From contig MCFE01000009.1 in NCBI GenBank assembly GCA_002104905.1, positions 186,001-250,000 of the forward strand: a DNA stretch of 64,000 nucleotides, written 5' to 3'. The translations under genes were made by a program, and so were the position numbers. Source of the DNA: Basidiobolus meristosporus CBS 931.73 (lineage: Eukaryota > Basidiobolomycota > Basidiobolomycetes > Basidiobolales > Basidiobolaceae). The notes beneath the pieces are model-generated. The model ran no database searches and was not told where the DNA came from. It saw nothing but the letters and a program-made list of their open reading frames with translations. Of the stretch, positions 23,030-41,479 are shown one piece after another (position 1 is the stretch's first letter; every line of letters starts with the position of its first letter).

Positions 23030-24240
23030 GACTAAGAAGCTGCGGCCCATTCATTCGTGCAAAGTTTAGTTCCAAATCACCAAGTACAATTGACCATTGA
23101 GGCTGAACTAATAATGTACTCGTTCTCATCAAAGTAAACGATTTTTCATTAATCTGACAGTAGAGATATGCAACAGTTAAGCCAACGCCAAGAAAATACT
23201 GCCGTTTCGACCGTATTGTTGGTCCGATACCAGTCTTATCCAAATCAATATGTCGACAATAGCAATACGACACGAGTTTCATTTGCAGTCGATATACACT
23301 TTCCAGGACGATTCAAGTAAATATTTCGTTGCCCGGATTTCTATAGCAGTAAATAGCTTGTAATCAACGGGGATTATAGATTACGTATCTAAAGTTGATT
23401 ATCTAGGCATACTGATCTCAGAACTTGAATGCGTAATTGACAACATTACATAGCTTAGCCGACGGGTGGTATGTGCAGGGTTCTTTACGCAACGAGTTTT
23501 ATTTGTATGCTATCGATGTGCTTCATTCAAGATAATTGAAGATGTTTCATGCGTAGATTTATATTTCTATAGCTCTGCTTAGTAACAATCACTGGCCATT
23601 GATAATACCCATTATTAGAGGAGAATATGTAAAAGGGCTTATTTGAAGGATTCAATAGATTTCTATACAAATGATCACATAACACAGCCTCGTAAACCAA
23701 TGGAATTTTTTTCAGTATTTCCGAGAAACTTACTTCGCTGAATGTTCCAAATTGCGGAAATCCTACACGCAACCTCTAACATTACCCACAAATTTCAATC
23801 CGCAATAAATCCCTAAATTTAGTAGTGCGAAGATCACTATTTCAACTGTACAAATTTACATGCGAGCAACTCATTTCTAAAGTGATGCCATGAGCCAGAC
23901 AACCCAATTATTTGAAACAACAATTCCATGCAAAGTGTAGCTTCCATTGCTGAGATTATCGAGATGTCTGGTATCATGATTGAGGAGTACTCAAATTCCA
24001 TCATATTCAAAAGCGATTCTTGAAATTGATATTTTAATTAGAGTTGAATACCTATGTGTTGGCTGCTAAAAATTCCTGTTTAGCAGCTCGAAGCATTTTT
24101 AAAATCACTCGACCAAAATAGAACGCCAATGAATTCAGGCTTCACCAATGCGCCCTGACCTTTTCAATGGGATAAATCCACCAGTAATTTTTATTGATGC
24201 TTGGAATGTCTGTCCCTGTTCACATATTTACTATCGAAAC
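23030..24240. other. Intergenic region CE3 to CE4
   Basis: AT-rich. About 23280-23370 is related to the far-upstream blocks at 18.9 and 20.1 kb. The remainder has no gene or RNA that I can support. Near 24110-24190 there is weak resemblance to sequence downstream of CE1 (AAAATAGAACGCCAATGAATTC against AAAATAATGCCAATAAATTC). Confidence 0.5.
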
Positions 24241-26085
<1,845 letters not shown>

Positions 26086-26198
26086 TGACGTGCAATGGAA
26101 TTAGTAAACAAAGATGAAACTGCACATGAGTTGGTTTTTACGTACCTCGCAAATATGATGATTCATCATTTGGGCTTGTAACCACTGTATTTGGATGA

Positions 26199-26213
26199 TG
26201 CCACTAATCGGCA
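26199..26213 (-). promoter_or_regulatory. Conserved palindrome upstream of CE4
   Basis: TGCCACTAATCGGCA, 114 bp before the CE4 start; the inverted-repeat arms are kept with one change while the spacer varies. Confidence 0.45.
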
Positions 26214-27469
26214 GGCTAAGCGGCGGTGACTCATATCATCGTGCGAAATTTATGCGCTAAGGACTTGGGGCCATGGACTACTGGGCTAAAACCATAATGT
26301 TCCTTTAATCAACCAACCACATGGTAAACCAGAGACAGTGATCTGGAACTTGGGTAAACGGGATTAAGCATTGCAATGCCGGGATTTCTATTTATATTTC
26401 TCAAATTGGCAATATTCACATCATAATGCATCCAAGTATTGATTGGCAATGACTAAGTGTGTTCAGTCTTTGAGTTTCTTGTAAGTGAACATATATGACG
26501 TATTTCCAAGTATCTTTTTTCGCGAATTAGTTAGCATTGCGGATTGCGTTGAAATCTAAATCCTTAATCTTCTACTCTAAATCACATCTAGAGCTAGTGA
26601 CTAATGAGCAATAGTATTGCAACCTTCATTAATGATCAGAAAAACACGTTAAGCATGTATGTATGAAGCTATACCATTAATCTGGGTCAGAACGGAGTAT
26701 AAAATCATAGACGTTAATCCGGCAAACATATCCATAATACCCAAGGTCTCGCACATATTATTCCATCCATCCAAAGAAATACCAGGTGCAAGTTAATCTG
26801 ATCAGTCGTTGCAGTGGCAATGCTCCACAGCCACAAAAATGGGGTGAGTATCAGAAGGAATAGCCATGATGCTTTGGGCATATGATGACTACAAATCGAA
26901 TATTTATATCGATCCAGTGGGTGTATCGAGCAAGTTTTAGAGCAGCAATCATTGCTAAAATCATCAGGATTTCTGGTACCAGTGTTGAGCAAAGCCTGGA
27001 ATACATCATATTCGGTTGCGAAAAGTTTCATAGAAGCGGCCATATCTTGATAATGTGATCAACATTGATTCCTATTTTCGCCAAGCTGTGTTGATTATTG
27101 ATTAGACAAGTGTAGGCCGTATGCATTAGAACAAAAGATATATTAAGAAGCAAATAAATGGCCAAGCACTGCCAAGATGAGGGAAATCAAAACGTTTAGG
27201 TCGAATTGTACAGTATGTCAGGGTCTTATAGTCACATATAGCTGGGTTTGTTTGAGATTTGTTCGCTATCTAATTCAAACATGTCTGGTACAATTCAAAG
27301 AATGTTCACGGCTTTCAATGGAATCTTGGTGATCAAAGAGAATATGCATAACCTTAATAAACGGTGCGAACCCTAACGATTCATGGAGTTTTGGGATTTT
27401 GCAAACATGATGATTTTAATTAATGCTTGGAATGATGGCTCTTGCTTACATATTTCCCACTAAAACATA
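26214..27469. other. Intergenic region CE4 to CE5 with septin-downstream remnant
   Basis: About 27225-27350 resembles sequence just after the septin stop (CACAT...ATAGCTGGGTTTGT, TTCGCTATCTAATTC, GTCTGG-ACAA-TC; compare about 15505-15640). A trace of the septin-proximal part of the duplicated unit therefore persists before CE5. No gene is supported in the rest. Confidence 0.55.
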
Positions 27470-29301
<1,832 letters not shown>

Positions 29302-29439
29302 TGGTGTGCAATGCAAAATTGTAAAAAGTAGTAAAAGATGATGGTATTGTAGCTTTCTTCCCGAGCCAAGCATGGCTTATATACACCTTGCAAGTCCGAT
29401 GATTCATCATTTGGGCTTGTAGCTGCAGTATTTGGGTGC

Positions 29440-29454
29440 TGCCATTTATTGGCA
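29440..29454 (-). promoter_or_regulatory. Conserved palindrome upstream of CE5
   Basis: TGCCATTTATTGGCA, a perfect TGCCA-N5-TGGCA inverted repeat, 139 bp before the start codon. Confidence 0.55.
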
Positions 29455-30381
29455 GGCTGGGAGGCAGTGACTCACGTAATCGTGCGAGGTTCATGGCCAG
29501 TGGCCAAGGACGATGAGCTATTTAGGTAAAAACGACAATGTGCCCTTTCTCATCAACGCACATGGCTTGCACTGATCCAGGAGTGGAGATCTGAAAATAT
29601 CAAATCACCGCCAAGGAAATACCATGGAAGCGATCACGCTGCTCGACTGAGTCTACAACAGCTATAATTGGATAGAATACCCTGGCATGAATCAAGTGGC
29701 GTTCCAAGATAGCGGTTTGTGATGAAACATGAATGAACACAGTTGATCTGTTTATTTGGAGGCACGTGGGGTGTACATCTCAACGCCTAGTTTCTTACTT
29801 TGGCAGTCGGTTTAGTGTGAAACTATTGATAAGATTCATTAGTAGGCACCAAGGTATCAGCAAAGAAGTGATTCAAAATATTCGTATTAAGGAGAATTAG
29901 AGTGAACTCTGTATGAATGATGACGACAAAACGTAACAGCCATTAGAAGGTCTATATATATTGGTTTATCTGTTGCGGGTAGTATTAGTTGGTCTGAGAT
30001 GTTGAGTCAACTTTTTACTTGAAGTCATGCTCGACACAATCACATAGAATTTCAGCAATGGAGTAAATTGCACCCTTAAGAATTTATCGTACACTAACCA
30101 TTGACCAACAATCGTGGATTGCAACCTAATATTAGTGAGTGCGCTGAGTATCAAACATCAGGAGGATAAGCGAAACTGAACTGGCGTGTTAATTATACGT
30201 TATGTGATTCCTATCCGACACAACTCCAGGTACGACCAATAATTCTGATAAGTAATATAATTATATTTTACCAATACTTCCAAACAATTCCACAATTGGG
30301 GGATTTCAAAGGTATGCGAACTGAATGGTTTTTATTGATGCTTGGCATTATGCACCTCATTTGTATATTTATCATACAAGC
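29455..30381. other. Intergenic region CE5 to CE6
   Basis: The first 300 bp (to about 29745) are the shared CE5/CE6 upstream sequence. After that the two copies lose similarity abruptly. The remaining 630 bp are AT-rich with no supported gene. Confidence 0.5.
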
Positions 30382-32221
<1,840 letters not shown>

Positions 32222-32359
32222 TGGTGTGCAATGCAAAATTGTAAAAAGTAGTAAAAGATGATGGTATTGTAGCTTTCTACCCGAGCCAAGCATGGCTTAT
32301 ATACACCTTGCAAGTCCGGTGATTCATCATTTGGGCTTGTAGCTGCAGTATTTGGGTGC

Positions 32360-32374
32360 TGCCATTTATTGGCA
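32360..32374 (-). promoter_or_regulatory. Conserved palindrome upstream of CE6
   Basis: TGCCATTTATTGGCA, 139 bp before the CE6 start, identical to CE5 because the whole upstream region is duplicated. Confidence 0.55.
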
Positions 32375-33725
32375 GGCTGGGAGGCAGTGACTCACGTAAT
32401 CGTGCGAGGTTCATGGCCAGTGGCCAAGGACGATGAGCTATTTAGGTAAAAACGACAATGTGCCCTTTCTCATCAACGCACATGGCTTGCACTGATCCAG
32501 GAGTGGAGATCTGAAAATATCAAATCACCGCCAAGGAAATACCATGGAAGCGATCACGCTGCTCGACCGAGTCTACAACAGCTATAATTGGATAGAATAC
32601 CCTGGCATGAATCAAGTGGCGTTCCAAGATAGCGGTTTGTGATGAAACATGAATGAACACAGTTGATCCGTCCAGCTTGTTACTTGGGTAACCCGTTTTA
32701 TTTGGAACCAGTGAAAATATTTATTAGCATACATGTTCTTGAGTATCTGTTCTAAGTAAGGACATCTCCATTTGGTTATCATGTGTCTCGGTTCTATTAC
32801 CAGACGATAGTGATTATATTTTTAGCAACTCTGAAAATCGAGAATATACATAGCACATTCATATATTTCAATGATATTTCGTCATGGGCCAATTCATTAG
32901 TTTTGCAAAGTTCATATAGGCAGTCAAAGGATAAACACCCCAAATTATCTTCATGTCCACACCGCTACTTCAGTAATCATTCTTGGTTAGGTTTGACTCT
33001 TTGACCAGTTAGTAACATGTCTGCCAGTGGGGATTCAATGAAGCATCCTATCAATGTCAAATGGCATTTACTTACATACTGTTAGACTAATCACTCTCTC
33101 TGCAACTTTGGCTAATGCTTGCAAGTGCACTAGAAAAGAACACCGATATCAGACACACCCATTGGAATAATTCTTGCTGAAGTGTAGTAGCTCCAAAGCA
33201 ATACAAAGAACCACTAAAATGTATTTGCTTTAATTGAGCCATTGTTAGTGAACAAACAGCATCAAATCTAAATGCACATCTGTTATGATTTCAAATATGG
33301 CCAAAACTTTGCAACCAATCAGTACTTCAGAATTTTTTCTGCAGAGCTGTTGTAAGAGTAGCAAGTAAATGTATTCGTATGAAACACCATACTTTACATA
33401 TATCTTTTTATGAACTACTACATCACATTGTGATATCAGGTATATCAGTTATCATGTTCCAAATAGTATGAGCAATGTATTTCAACTCAATAAATCTACA
33501 ATTAATAACCATATTCTCCAAAAGTCACCACAGTTCTACTAGGTGATGTCTACGATTATAAACCTGCTAAACTGAGTGAAATGGTATAATAGGGAGGTTC
33601 GAATAATTCAGCTTCTTTAGCAAGTATGAACCGTATCAATTGAAAGAACCTTGATAACATGCTGACTGGGTGAGTTTATTGATGCTTAGAATGATATCTT
33701 TCACTCACATATACTCCACAGGACC
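32375..33725. other. Intergenic region CE6 to CE7
   Basis: To about 32668 this is the CE5/CE6 shared upstream sequence. The remaining kilobase is AT-rich and shows no gene, RNA or clear repeat. Short open frames (for example 32783-33004) lack any family resemblance. Confidence 0.45.
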
Positions 33726-35508
33726 TCATTTCATTGATGTTGAGCTTGATAAGAAGGCCTTGTTCATATATTTACTGTAGAAACTCATTTGAGTGACCGC
33801 CCTATTGTCTTCGGTCTCGCGGTTTACTGTATTGAGCCCAAACACCGAAACCTTACAGGAGTCACAACTATTCCAACTGTTCTGGGATAAGTCCTCACAG
33901 TACGCAAACCGGACCCAATAGTCAATGAACTTGTACGCAACCAGAGTTTCGTAAGGAGCAGGCACGTGCAGAAATGTTGTTAGCACGTCCGAGGCATGGT
34001 GGACAGCGGGTGACAAACCCAAGGATTTCGAAATTGACCTTACGAGTACTTTCATAAGTTGATCGAAATGGTAGTACTACGTCTTGAGTTTTCCTTGTGT
34101 TGCCCAGCTTTTGGCATATTGATGGATTGCACCGCGGAACATTTATGCTTGTTCCAAGGGCAAATCATTCCTATGAGTTGTTTGATTGAGGCTCAAGATA
34201 AATCCTCATGAATTCTTGTTCATATACATGTTGTATGCCTCAGGCTTTGTCGGATTGCAGAATTGACTAAAAAACGTACCCTAAAATCAATTTCACAAAA
34301 GGTTAATTCGGTGCTAATTGCCGTGCGGTGTGCACCAACAAACCTCACTTTTACAGTCACCAACGCTGACCGCTTCGATGCTTTTATCGTATCCTTCGAA
34401 CTCTAGCGCCTTCTTTTTGATGTCAGTATGAATCGTAACATCGTCCTGATGCGGCAATGGAACAGCTCCTAGCACATTGGCATCGTTGATTAAGGTGGTA
34501 TATTTGATTTGCCGCAGAGCATCAACCTTCCCTTAGCTGTCTAGGTTCTTGTCAATCCCGTATTTTTTCAAATGATTATCAAATGAGGGCCGGTCGTCTG
34601 CAACAGGTATAAGCGGTGTCGTATTGATAGTTCCAGATTTCAAGATCGCCCTTCTGAACAAACCACGGTTAGAAGCATATGATAATGGATAGAGATTGAT
34701 CCTGCTGATTCTCCATACACCGCATTTCTGGGTCACCACCAAAGTGTTGGATATTCTTCTTCACCCATTTGAGTCCCAAAACTTGGTCCATTAGTCTACA
34801 GTTACCAACTGCCTTATCTTTACCAGTCATTGGGGATCGCTTGCAATGACGGTGGCAACATCCTTACCAGCCAGAAAACCAAGTACATCTAACCGGTAAG
34901 TGGATTGTCACGATGCCCACAGGGTGTGAGATATTCTTGGTTTAAGGTATAACGTTTTCCGTACCTGGAGATGCAGTATAAATTTTTGCGCATCAGGTAA
35001 GACAATGGCAGGTGTGATACACTTACCACATGGGTAGTGACTATCACCCTCCTGAATGAATGAGCCACCATGAATCCAAACCATCACGGGTATTTTGGTG
35101 CTGTTGGTATCTGGGGTGTATACATTCAGATTCAAGCAGTCATGCTCACTGGCCACTGCCCCTGGAGTGTCAACTTCATAACAGTCCAATGTCTGTGGGC
35201 AGTATGGAATAGAATGGTTATCAGTAGCACATTTGGTAGAGTGGAACAGCCCAACTGTAAGGGCCCACTTACCCATAGCGAGTACTATCTCGCTCACCTT
35301 CCCAGATCACATTGTATGGCGATGCAGGATACCAACGTTTGGTCATATTGGCAAATAGAATCTCTGGGAAGTGTCCCCCTTCACTGGTAACCCCACCTCA
35401 AACAAACACGTAGCTGGGAAGGTTTAGTGTGGTGGTAGCTGTAAAGTTCACACTGGTCGTTGGCGGAGTGAATAAGGATATAGTAACAATGGCTGTATAT
35501 AGTACCAT
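33726..35508 (-). pseudogene. Degenerate carboxylesterase pseudogene CE7
   Basis: Full-length relic from MVLYTAIVTISLF to the C-terminal SSSTSMK. Breaks: a frame break and stop in exon 1 (the protein runs NLPSYVFV and ends); a small deletion just before GESAG that shifts frame; one base lost in the LLNRG codons after it; Gln to TAA after KNLDS (near 34535); Trp to TAG in the KTWYYHF motif (near 34077); and shortening around the HGPIHEYAK region. The catalytic-His segment HHASD is still readable. With several independent lesions it is not expected to give a functional enzyme. A dispersed repeat starts about 80 bp upstream and replaces the conserved promoter. Confidence 0.92.
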
Positions 35509-35585
35509 TGTGGTGCAATTCAAACAATGTAACAAGTAGTACGAGATGATAAAACTGCGTTTCCCCACCAGAGCTGTGTATCTCA

Positions 35586-35850
35586 AACTTGGAACTCATC
35601 TGATAATCTGCTGGTATTCTAACGGTATTTTGCTGGCATTCAGCTGGTGTTTTCTCTTCAAATTTTTAGTTGCAATTTTTGCTGGAAGTAGTGAGTAGCT
35701 GATTACCAAATTTGGTATTAATGCTAGATGGCTCAGTCTCCTCCTGGAAAATATGTCTGCCTGTCTGCCAAATAGCTAGTACATGAGATATCAAGAGTTG
35801 TCAATTTAGAAACTTGGAATTCAGCTGATGTTATGACGGTATTCTACTGG
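35586..35850 (+). repeat. Dispersed repeat, copy 1
   Basis: About 260 bp related, in opposite orientation, to 44220-44466. Shared landmarks: AACTTGGAA-TCATCTGAT at the start, GCTGGTATTCT, TTCAGCTGGTGTTTT, CCAAATTTGGTAT, CTCAGTCTCCTCCTG and, at the far end, GAGTTGTCAATTT-AGAAACTTGGAATTCAG. The AACTTGGAATTCA-CTGAT word occurs near both ends as a direct repeat. No coding capacity. It could be a MITE-like element or a solo repeat of a larger transposon. Confidence 0.7.
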
Positions 35851-38800
35851 CCTTTTCTTAATTTTTTTTCTTATGGATAAGTATGAGACGAATTTTATTA
35901 GAATCTCTCTCAGCGCCTAGATTGCTATACTGGTAACGCGGTTTAGCAGTAATCAACAACTTGCAATTGCCAAGAGTGCCTAATTGTGTATTTTACAGAG
36001 TAGAATATTAATTTCTAGTCAAGTACTGTACTTGGTTACCCTTAGAGGATTGGATACCAACCTATTGTGATTGATAAAATGCCTGATGCATATGTGCAGA
36101 TGAAACTTCCTCTATAGCAGAACGTAAAAGTGGATTTTACACCAAGGACCCCTTTTCATGGTTGATATTCCATGACAAGAGTAAAGGTCTTTCTAGTCAC
36201 TTTTCGTTGAGTTACCGCCAATGTGAAAAATCTGCTACAAGTGTACTGGTTAACAAGGCTCACCTAATATTCTCATACTAATGTACTTGTAGGTTGATTG
36301 AAAATCACTCTGACCAATAACTCATAATTTCATCTCAAATTTTGTCGTCATCTTTTGTCCACCTATGCATAGCTCACAGCGTCCTACTCATATACTCGGT
36401 GGCTGGTATACTTGTAGTGTATACAAAGTGATTAGAATCCCCAAATTCCTATCCATTGAATCTGTACTTGAAATGGCATTTCATAGTAACCGTTAATACA
36501 GCAAAAAACCCCTGCCAGATGAAATTTATATATATCAAGGCATAATAGCTGCTGAGCACCACCAATCTTGGATCATATTAAATGCCTGGCCAATCTGAAA
36601 ATCGCTAGCTTTTTTTTTTGACGGCCCGACATCGATACTTCTCCAAGAGAAACAAAAATTAGCTGATTGATTCTTGGCTGAAATATCCTGGAGGAGATTA
36701 AAATAGGCTAATCCCATGAATCAATTCACTGCTCCATTTGTTATTTAATATCCGATTCAGGAGAAGGTATGGGCCAAGCTCGAGGATGATTACTAAAAGC
36801 AAAAGTCAAGCTCAACAATCTGATCTTTGAATTGATGTGAAATCGTTTTCTGAGGGCATATTTCAAGTTTTCTATATACACCCAAACTTCGTCACATATA
36901 TGGTTGATTTCAAAGCTTTTTTATCACATTGTGGGCGCAAATTATTCCAACAAAGTAATTTAACAATCCAAGATGGAAGAACCAACATTACCAGATTGGG
37001 CGGTAATTAGCTTGGTAGTTGAGCAATAATACACGATTACAACAAGTGGTATAATAAAGAAGTTGACACGCGATGTGTGTCTTCTCAGAAATACAAAGCG
37101 GGTAAAGATGAAAATCCCTACTGTTTCAAACACTGAGCCTAAAGCCCACTACATCCGGATTGTAAACCTAAATGGGCGTCAGGTGATCGATCGACCTTTT
37201 ACCAAGACCATCAAGTTGATTACGACGAACGTCTACTAGGGATTATCAGAGAAATCGGTATTTTATCCTTTCAGCTATGTCACCATGAACTTCCCCAATG
37301 TTCCCTTTCTCTAGTTACGCAGTGTCACTATTCCATACTCCCCAGCTATTGCATTTTTGTATTAGTAAGCCCATCCGGACCCCTATCTAACACTTAGACC
37401 AGAGATCTTCAATTAGTAATGCAAAATGAAACTCACCCGGGACTTCAGTGACAGCATTGGTGTGACTTGACTTTCTGACTGGATCTAGATGCATCATATG
37501 GGCAAAGGGCCAAGGAATGAATTCGGAACCGCGCAAAAACAACTGGTCAACTTCACACACCATCTTCATTATGCCTCTCATTACTATTAAAGAGATAGAA
37601 CGGTTTTCTTATCAGAAGCATTTATCTCAGGCTCAAGGTACAGCAATAACATCGATTCGCAATCCATCCAAAGAGATCGGATACAAGATGTATGTTCAAA
37701 TATCAAACCGATTTCAGATCACTAAAATTCCGTTAAAAATGGTATACATAAACCAGTTGAGTGCACGTGTAATTTCAGCCATGTAAATCAATGAAGTTTG
37801 AAACGTCGCAATTTAACCATTGCTAGATCAGTGAAGGAACTGGTGGCTACCTCGTCTCACTTCCCACGAACATACTAGTGAGGGACATGACACAAGCCTG
37901 GTCACACTATGGGGAATCAACCGAAACCCAATTGGGTCGCAATGTCGAATGCTTTATATTCATCCAATTTCACCAGAGTGCATTGATCCTTCTGTAGCCT
38001 GATTCAGAAAAACAGGACGGTGAATGGAAATTTGATGTCGTGCTAGTTTCCCTGAGTTGTTGTTGCCTTCGTGACAACTTAATCAACCATCAAGATGGCC
38101 ATAGGTTTGTCTTGTAGCACGCGATAGTACAGATTTGCCAACTCTAAACGCATCACAATTGGAGGATTAGCATGATGTTCTAGTTTATGGCGTTCTAGCT
38201 ATACACGCACGGGCCACATGAATCAAAGTACTAACTCCGGATACTCGGCAAAGCAAACAGATACCCAATACAGGAGGGATATTTACACTCTGGCCGTCCT
38301 CTCTTGTATATCTATTTTAGAGAATTGCATCGAAGAATGGATGGGTGTTTCTATGTCGGAAATGTATAAACCGGGCAATATTTCTGTATTATCAGGAAAG
38401 GCTCACCTACATCCAGCTCATAAGGGTACTAACACTATAGTGTTCGGGGGACAGCCGCAGTAGTGCCAAATAATACACAAGCTCAATTACTAATAAAGCT
38501 GCCAACTTGCTGCAGATAGGCGGCGTCGAAGAATTGAAAAGAGGACTAGAACCTGTATGTTAATTAAGTATCCATCACTCTAAGCAAAGAAGTGTATCCA
38601 TATGGACTTTCAAGTTGCACCTGACGCATTACTGGGCTTTTTGCTATCCAAATACGAGTCTTACAGGATGGGTTTCTGGAGAAACTCATGGAATAGATAG
38701 CTATTGTTCGATCAGCATAAAGGTAGTACGTTTTAAGCCCCAGATGCCGTCCATGGAAAGAATTGGATCAAAAACACCATGGTGCCAGTGCCTTCTCCAG

Positions 38801-39319
38801 TTGCAACCAGATTTAGGATCATCCAGTGCAAAATAATGAACACAAGCATGATCTTCTTGGTATGGATCATCCATGATGTCATCGTCCGTAGCAGAAATGA
38901 TTTAATGCTGTGGATTTTCAGGAATGGATGCACATGAGCCTTATACCCTAACAATAAGGTTTGGATATGAAATAATTAACGCATGTCCATGTTACTCTAT
39001 CGATATGGATCTGGAGCGGTGAACTTATCTTTGTTAATAGCCAAGTTACACATAGTTATGCCAACCACCAGAAAAGCTTCAAATTGCACATGCACAACTG
39101 TTAATTGGTTAGTACTCAGCTCAACAAACAAGTTCCATCTTATAGTGGATATTTGCCCTTCTGGGTACTTATTGGAACGGGAAAGCATGTCACCTCTGAA
39201 AATGACTAATTTGACCCCGGGGTGGGTTCATCGTTGCCAATGGAGCACCAACTTCAGCTCGAATACCATAAAAATGACGCCGCCGCCCTAGAGTTTTTCG
39301 GGCCATCATTTCGAAGCAA
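35851..39319. other. Gene-poor AT-rich region
   Basis: About 3.5 kb with frequent stops in all frames. Short frames at 37517-37786 and 38218-38463 show no recognisable domain. I see no RNA gene or transposon coding sequence. Confidence 0.4.
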
Positions 39320-40952
39320 ATGTCCATCTCAGATGCACAAAATGAGGCAAAGCCTTCACTGGAAATGGCAGTAGGGAGTTCGCCTGCCACAAATAATTCC
39401 GTTGCCACCACCAACGAAGTACCACGGCGGTGGTTTTTCATTTCGATTGCCCTCAGTTACCTAGCTTTTGTGGTAATTGGTTTCAATGACGGTAGTTTCG
39501 GGGTATTGCTTTCTGGTATCTCAGTCCAATATCAAGTTAGCGATCAGATGGTTGCTGTAGTATTTCTGTTCACTCTTATTGGATACTTGCTTTCTTCTCT
39601 GGTATGCGGCTGGCTTATTGAACGACTCACCATCCGTATATATCTTGCTTGTGCGGGCCTGCTCTTTATCATTGCAACAGTCCTTTGTGGCATAGCACCT
39701 CCTTTTGCCGCATATCTGGCAATATTGGTACTTCTTGGTGTGGCGGTAAGATCCCTGCCTACAAATTATCAATGCACTCGATACATGGCTAATTCACTTC
39801 AAGGTAGCGGCCGTCGATGCAGGTTTCAATGCTTACTTTGTCGCCCTTCCGAACAATGGCGCTCTACTGAACTATCTGCATGCCTCCTATGGCGTTGGTG
39901 CCTGGGTTGGTCCTATTATTGCCAATGCTGTCATGGGGGAAAAAGAAAACCGCCTGCGTTGGCATTATCTATATTATATCTGGGGTGGCGCTTGCCTCTT
40001 GGTACTTCTTTGCTTTTTAGCTATGTTCCGGAATGCGCTTCCATCAATGAAATCAAAGGATACTGATTCTTGCGAAAAGAAGAATCTTGCCAACACTATA
40101 GACAGCGATGAAGATATCCAAGGTGGCCTTATGATGGCTACTTTACGTAAAAGTGTGGTCTGGTTAGGTGGCTTGATGGCGTTTGTCTACATGGGTGCTG
40201 GTTAGTCGGGCTTTGCTAAAAAATAGGTAAAACTACGCTACGTTGCTAATTGTTGCTACTCTATGATACATAGGTGTCAGTATTGGGAGTTGGACCTTTA
40301 AGTTATTTGAAGAAAGCCGTGGGTTTTCATCCTCGCTCTCGAGCTTGTTTGTCAGTATCTACTGGCTTGGTATGTTTCTTGGTCGTGTAACGCTTGGTCT
40401 CATGGCCCGAACTCGCCGAAGACAGTTTTTCGTGATCTACGCTTGTCTTGGTTTCACTATTCTTGGTTTACTGCTTGTGTGGCTCTTACGCTCAGCAGCT
40501 GCTTGCGGCATTGGTATTTTCTTGATAGGATATGGACTGTAAGTAGCATCCGTCATCTCCAACGATTTAGAATTGCTAATCTAGTGTTTCTCTACGCAGT
40601 GGCCCCATTTATCCTACTTCAATAGCTGTTATCAACGATCTACTCTATTCTAAGCGTTTACAAGGTAAAATGAAACAAATCCCGATTTCCCTCGTGTGTG
40701 ATATGTTTGCTCACATCGTCTGTAGCTACCGCAATCGGCTTCATTACCGCATTTGCATGTTGTGGTAACGGATTATTCTCTTGGTTAGCTGGTTATCTCA
40801 TAGGAAGCTATGGATACGAGACTTTCTTGCCCTATGAAGTAGGGCTTGTCCTCGGGATCGCGGTTATTTGGATAATTCTACACGTTCGTGGATTGTTTCT
40901 GATCAAAGAGAGAGAGAAATCAATGGCTTATACAGAAGATAGGAGAGTTTAA
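39320..40952 (+). CDS. Major facilitator superfamily transporter
   Basis: Five exons (39320-39745, 39804-40200, 40274-40538, 40600-40664, 40726-40952) give 459 residues with about 12 membrane segments. Features: a polar N-terminal tail of about 35 residues, TM1 with YLAFVVIGFNDGSFGVLLSG, a loop GWLIERLTIRIYLA between TM2 and TM3 (the MFS A-like position), DAGFNAYFVALPNNGALLNYLHASYGVGA typical of the fucose-permease-like fungal MFS group, a central loop with many Asp/Glu/Lys, and LGRVTLGLMARTRRRQFF in the second half. Substrate is unknown; this fungal group is often annotated only as MFS. All introns are GT-AG with closing phases. It is the only intact gene between the esterase array and the RdRP block. 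Confidence 0.9.
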
Positions 40953-41479
40953 ACTATCTATATATATATATATTAAGATACTCGTCGTATAGTATTTACT
41001 CAAATAAACTGTGCTTACTGCACCGGCACAACTCAGTTGTAAATAAGCGAGTCTCCCAGGGTCTACGCACATGAATTTCAGAACTCAAATGGTTATCGAT
41101 ATCATTCCCCAGATTGCTTATACTATCCCAACATTAACCAGTGATAACGCAATCCTAAAAAGTGGTTACCGTGACCCAAAATTCAGGATTGTTCTTACGG
41201 GTTGTAGTACATTCCTTGGTCAGAACTTTATAACATTAGGAATGGATGGTTGTTTACGTACAGGAAAGTGAAAATCCGATTTGTTATCTAGAAACCAGCA
41301 ATTCATCATCTCGATCTAAATGTATCCCTTCAGATGGTCCAATATGGTAATAGGTGAAATAAAAGAAGAATTTTTCACCCAACTAGCAAGGTTCCTGGAT
41401 TGCAGTGTGTAACAGCCAGCGAAACCTTCTGCTTGACAAGAAAGGTTGACGCTCTTGGCACCAACATAAATGGTAATTT
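40953..41479. other. Intergenic region after the MFS gene
   Basis: About 530 bp between the MFS stop and the SPRY relic. A (TA)n stretch lies at about 40959-40973. No gene supported. Confidence 0.4.

Noticed and set aside
37140-37240. Short coding-like stretch reading HYIRIVNLNGRQVIDRPF
   Set aside because: Too short, with stops on both sides and no recognised family or intron boundaries.
38218-38463. 81-residue plus-strand frame
   Set aside because: No domain resemblance, no flanking exons, and AT-rich non-coding context.
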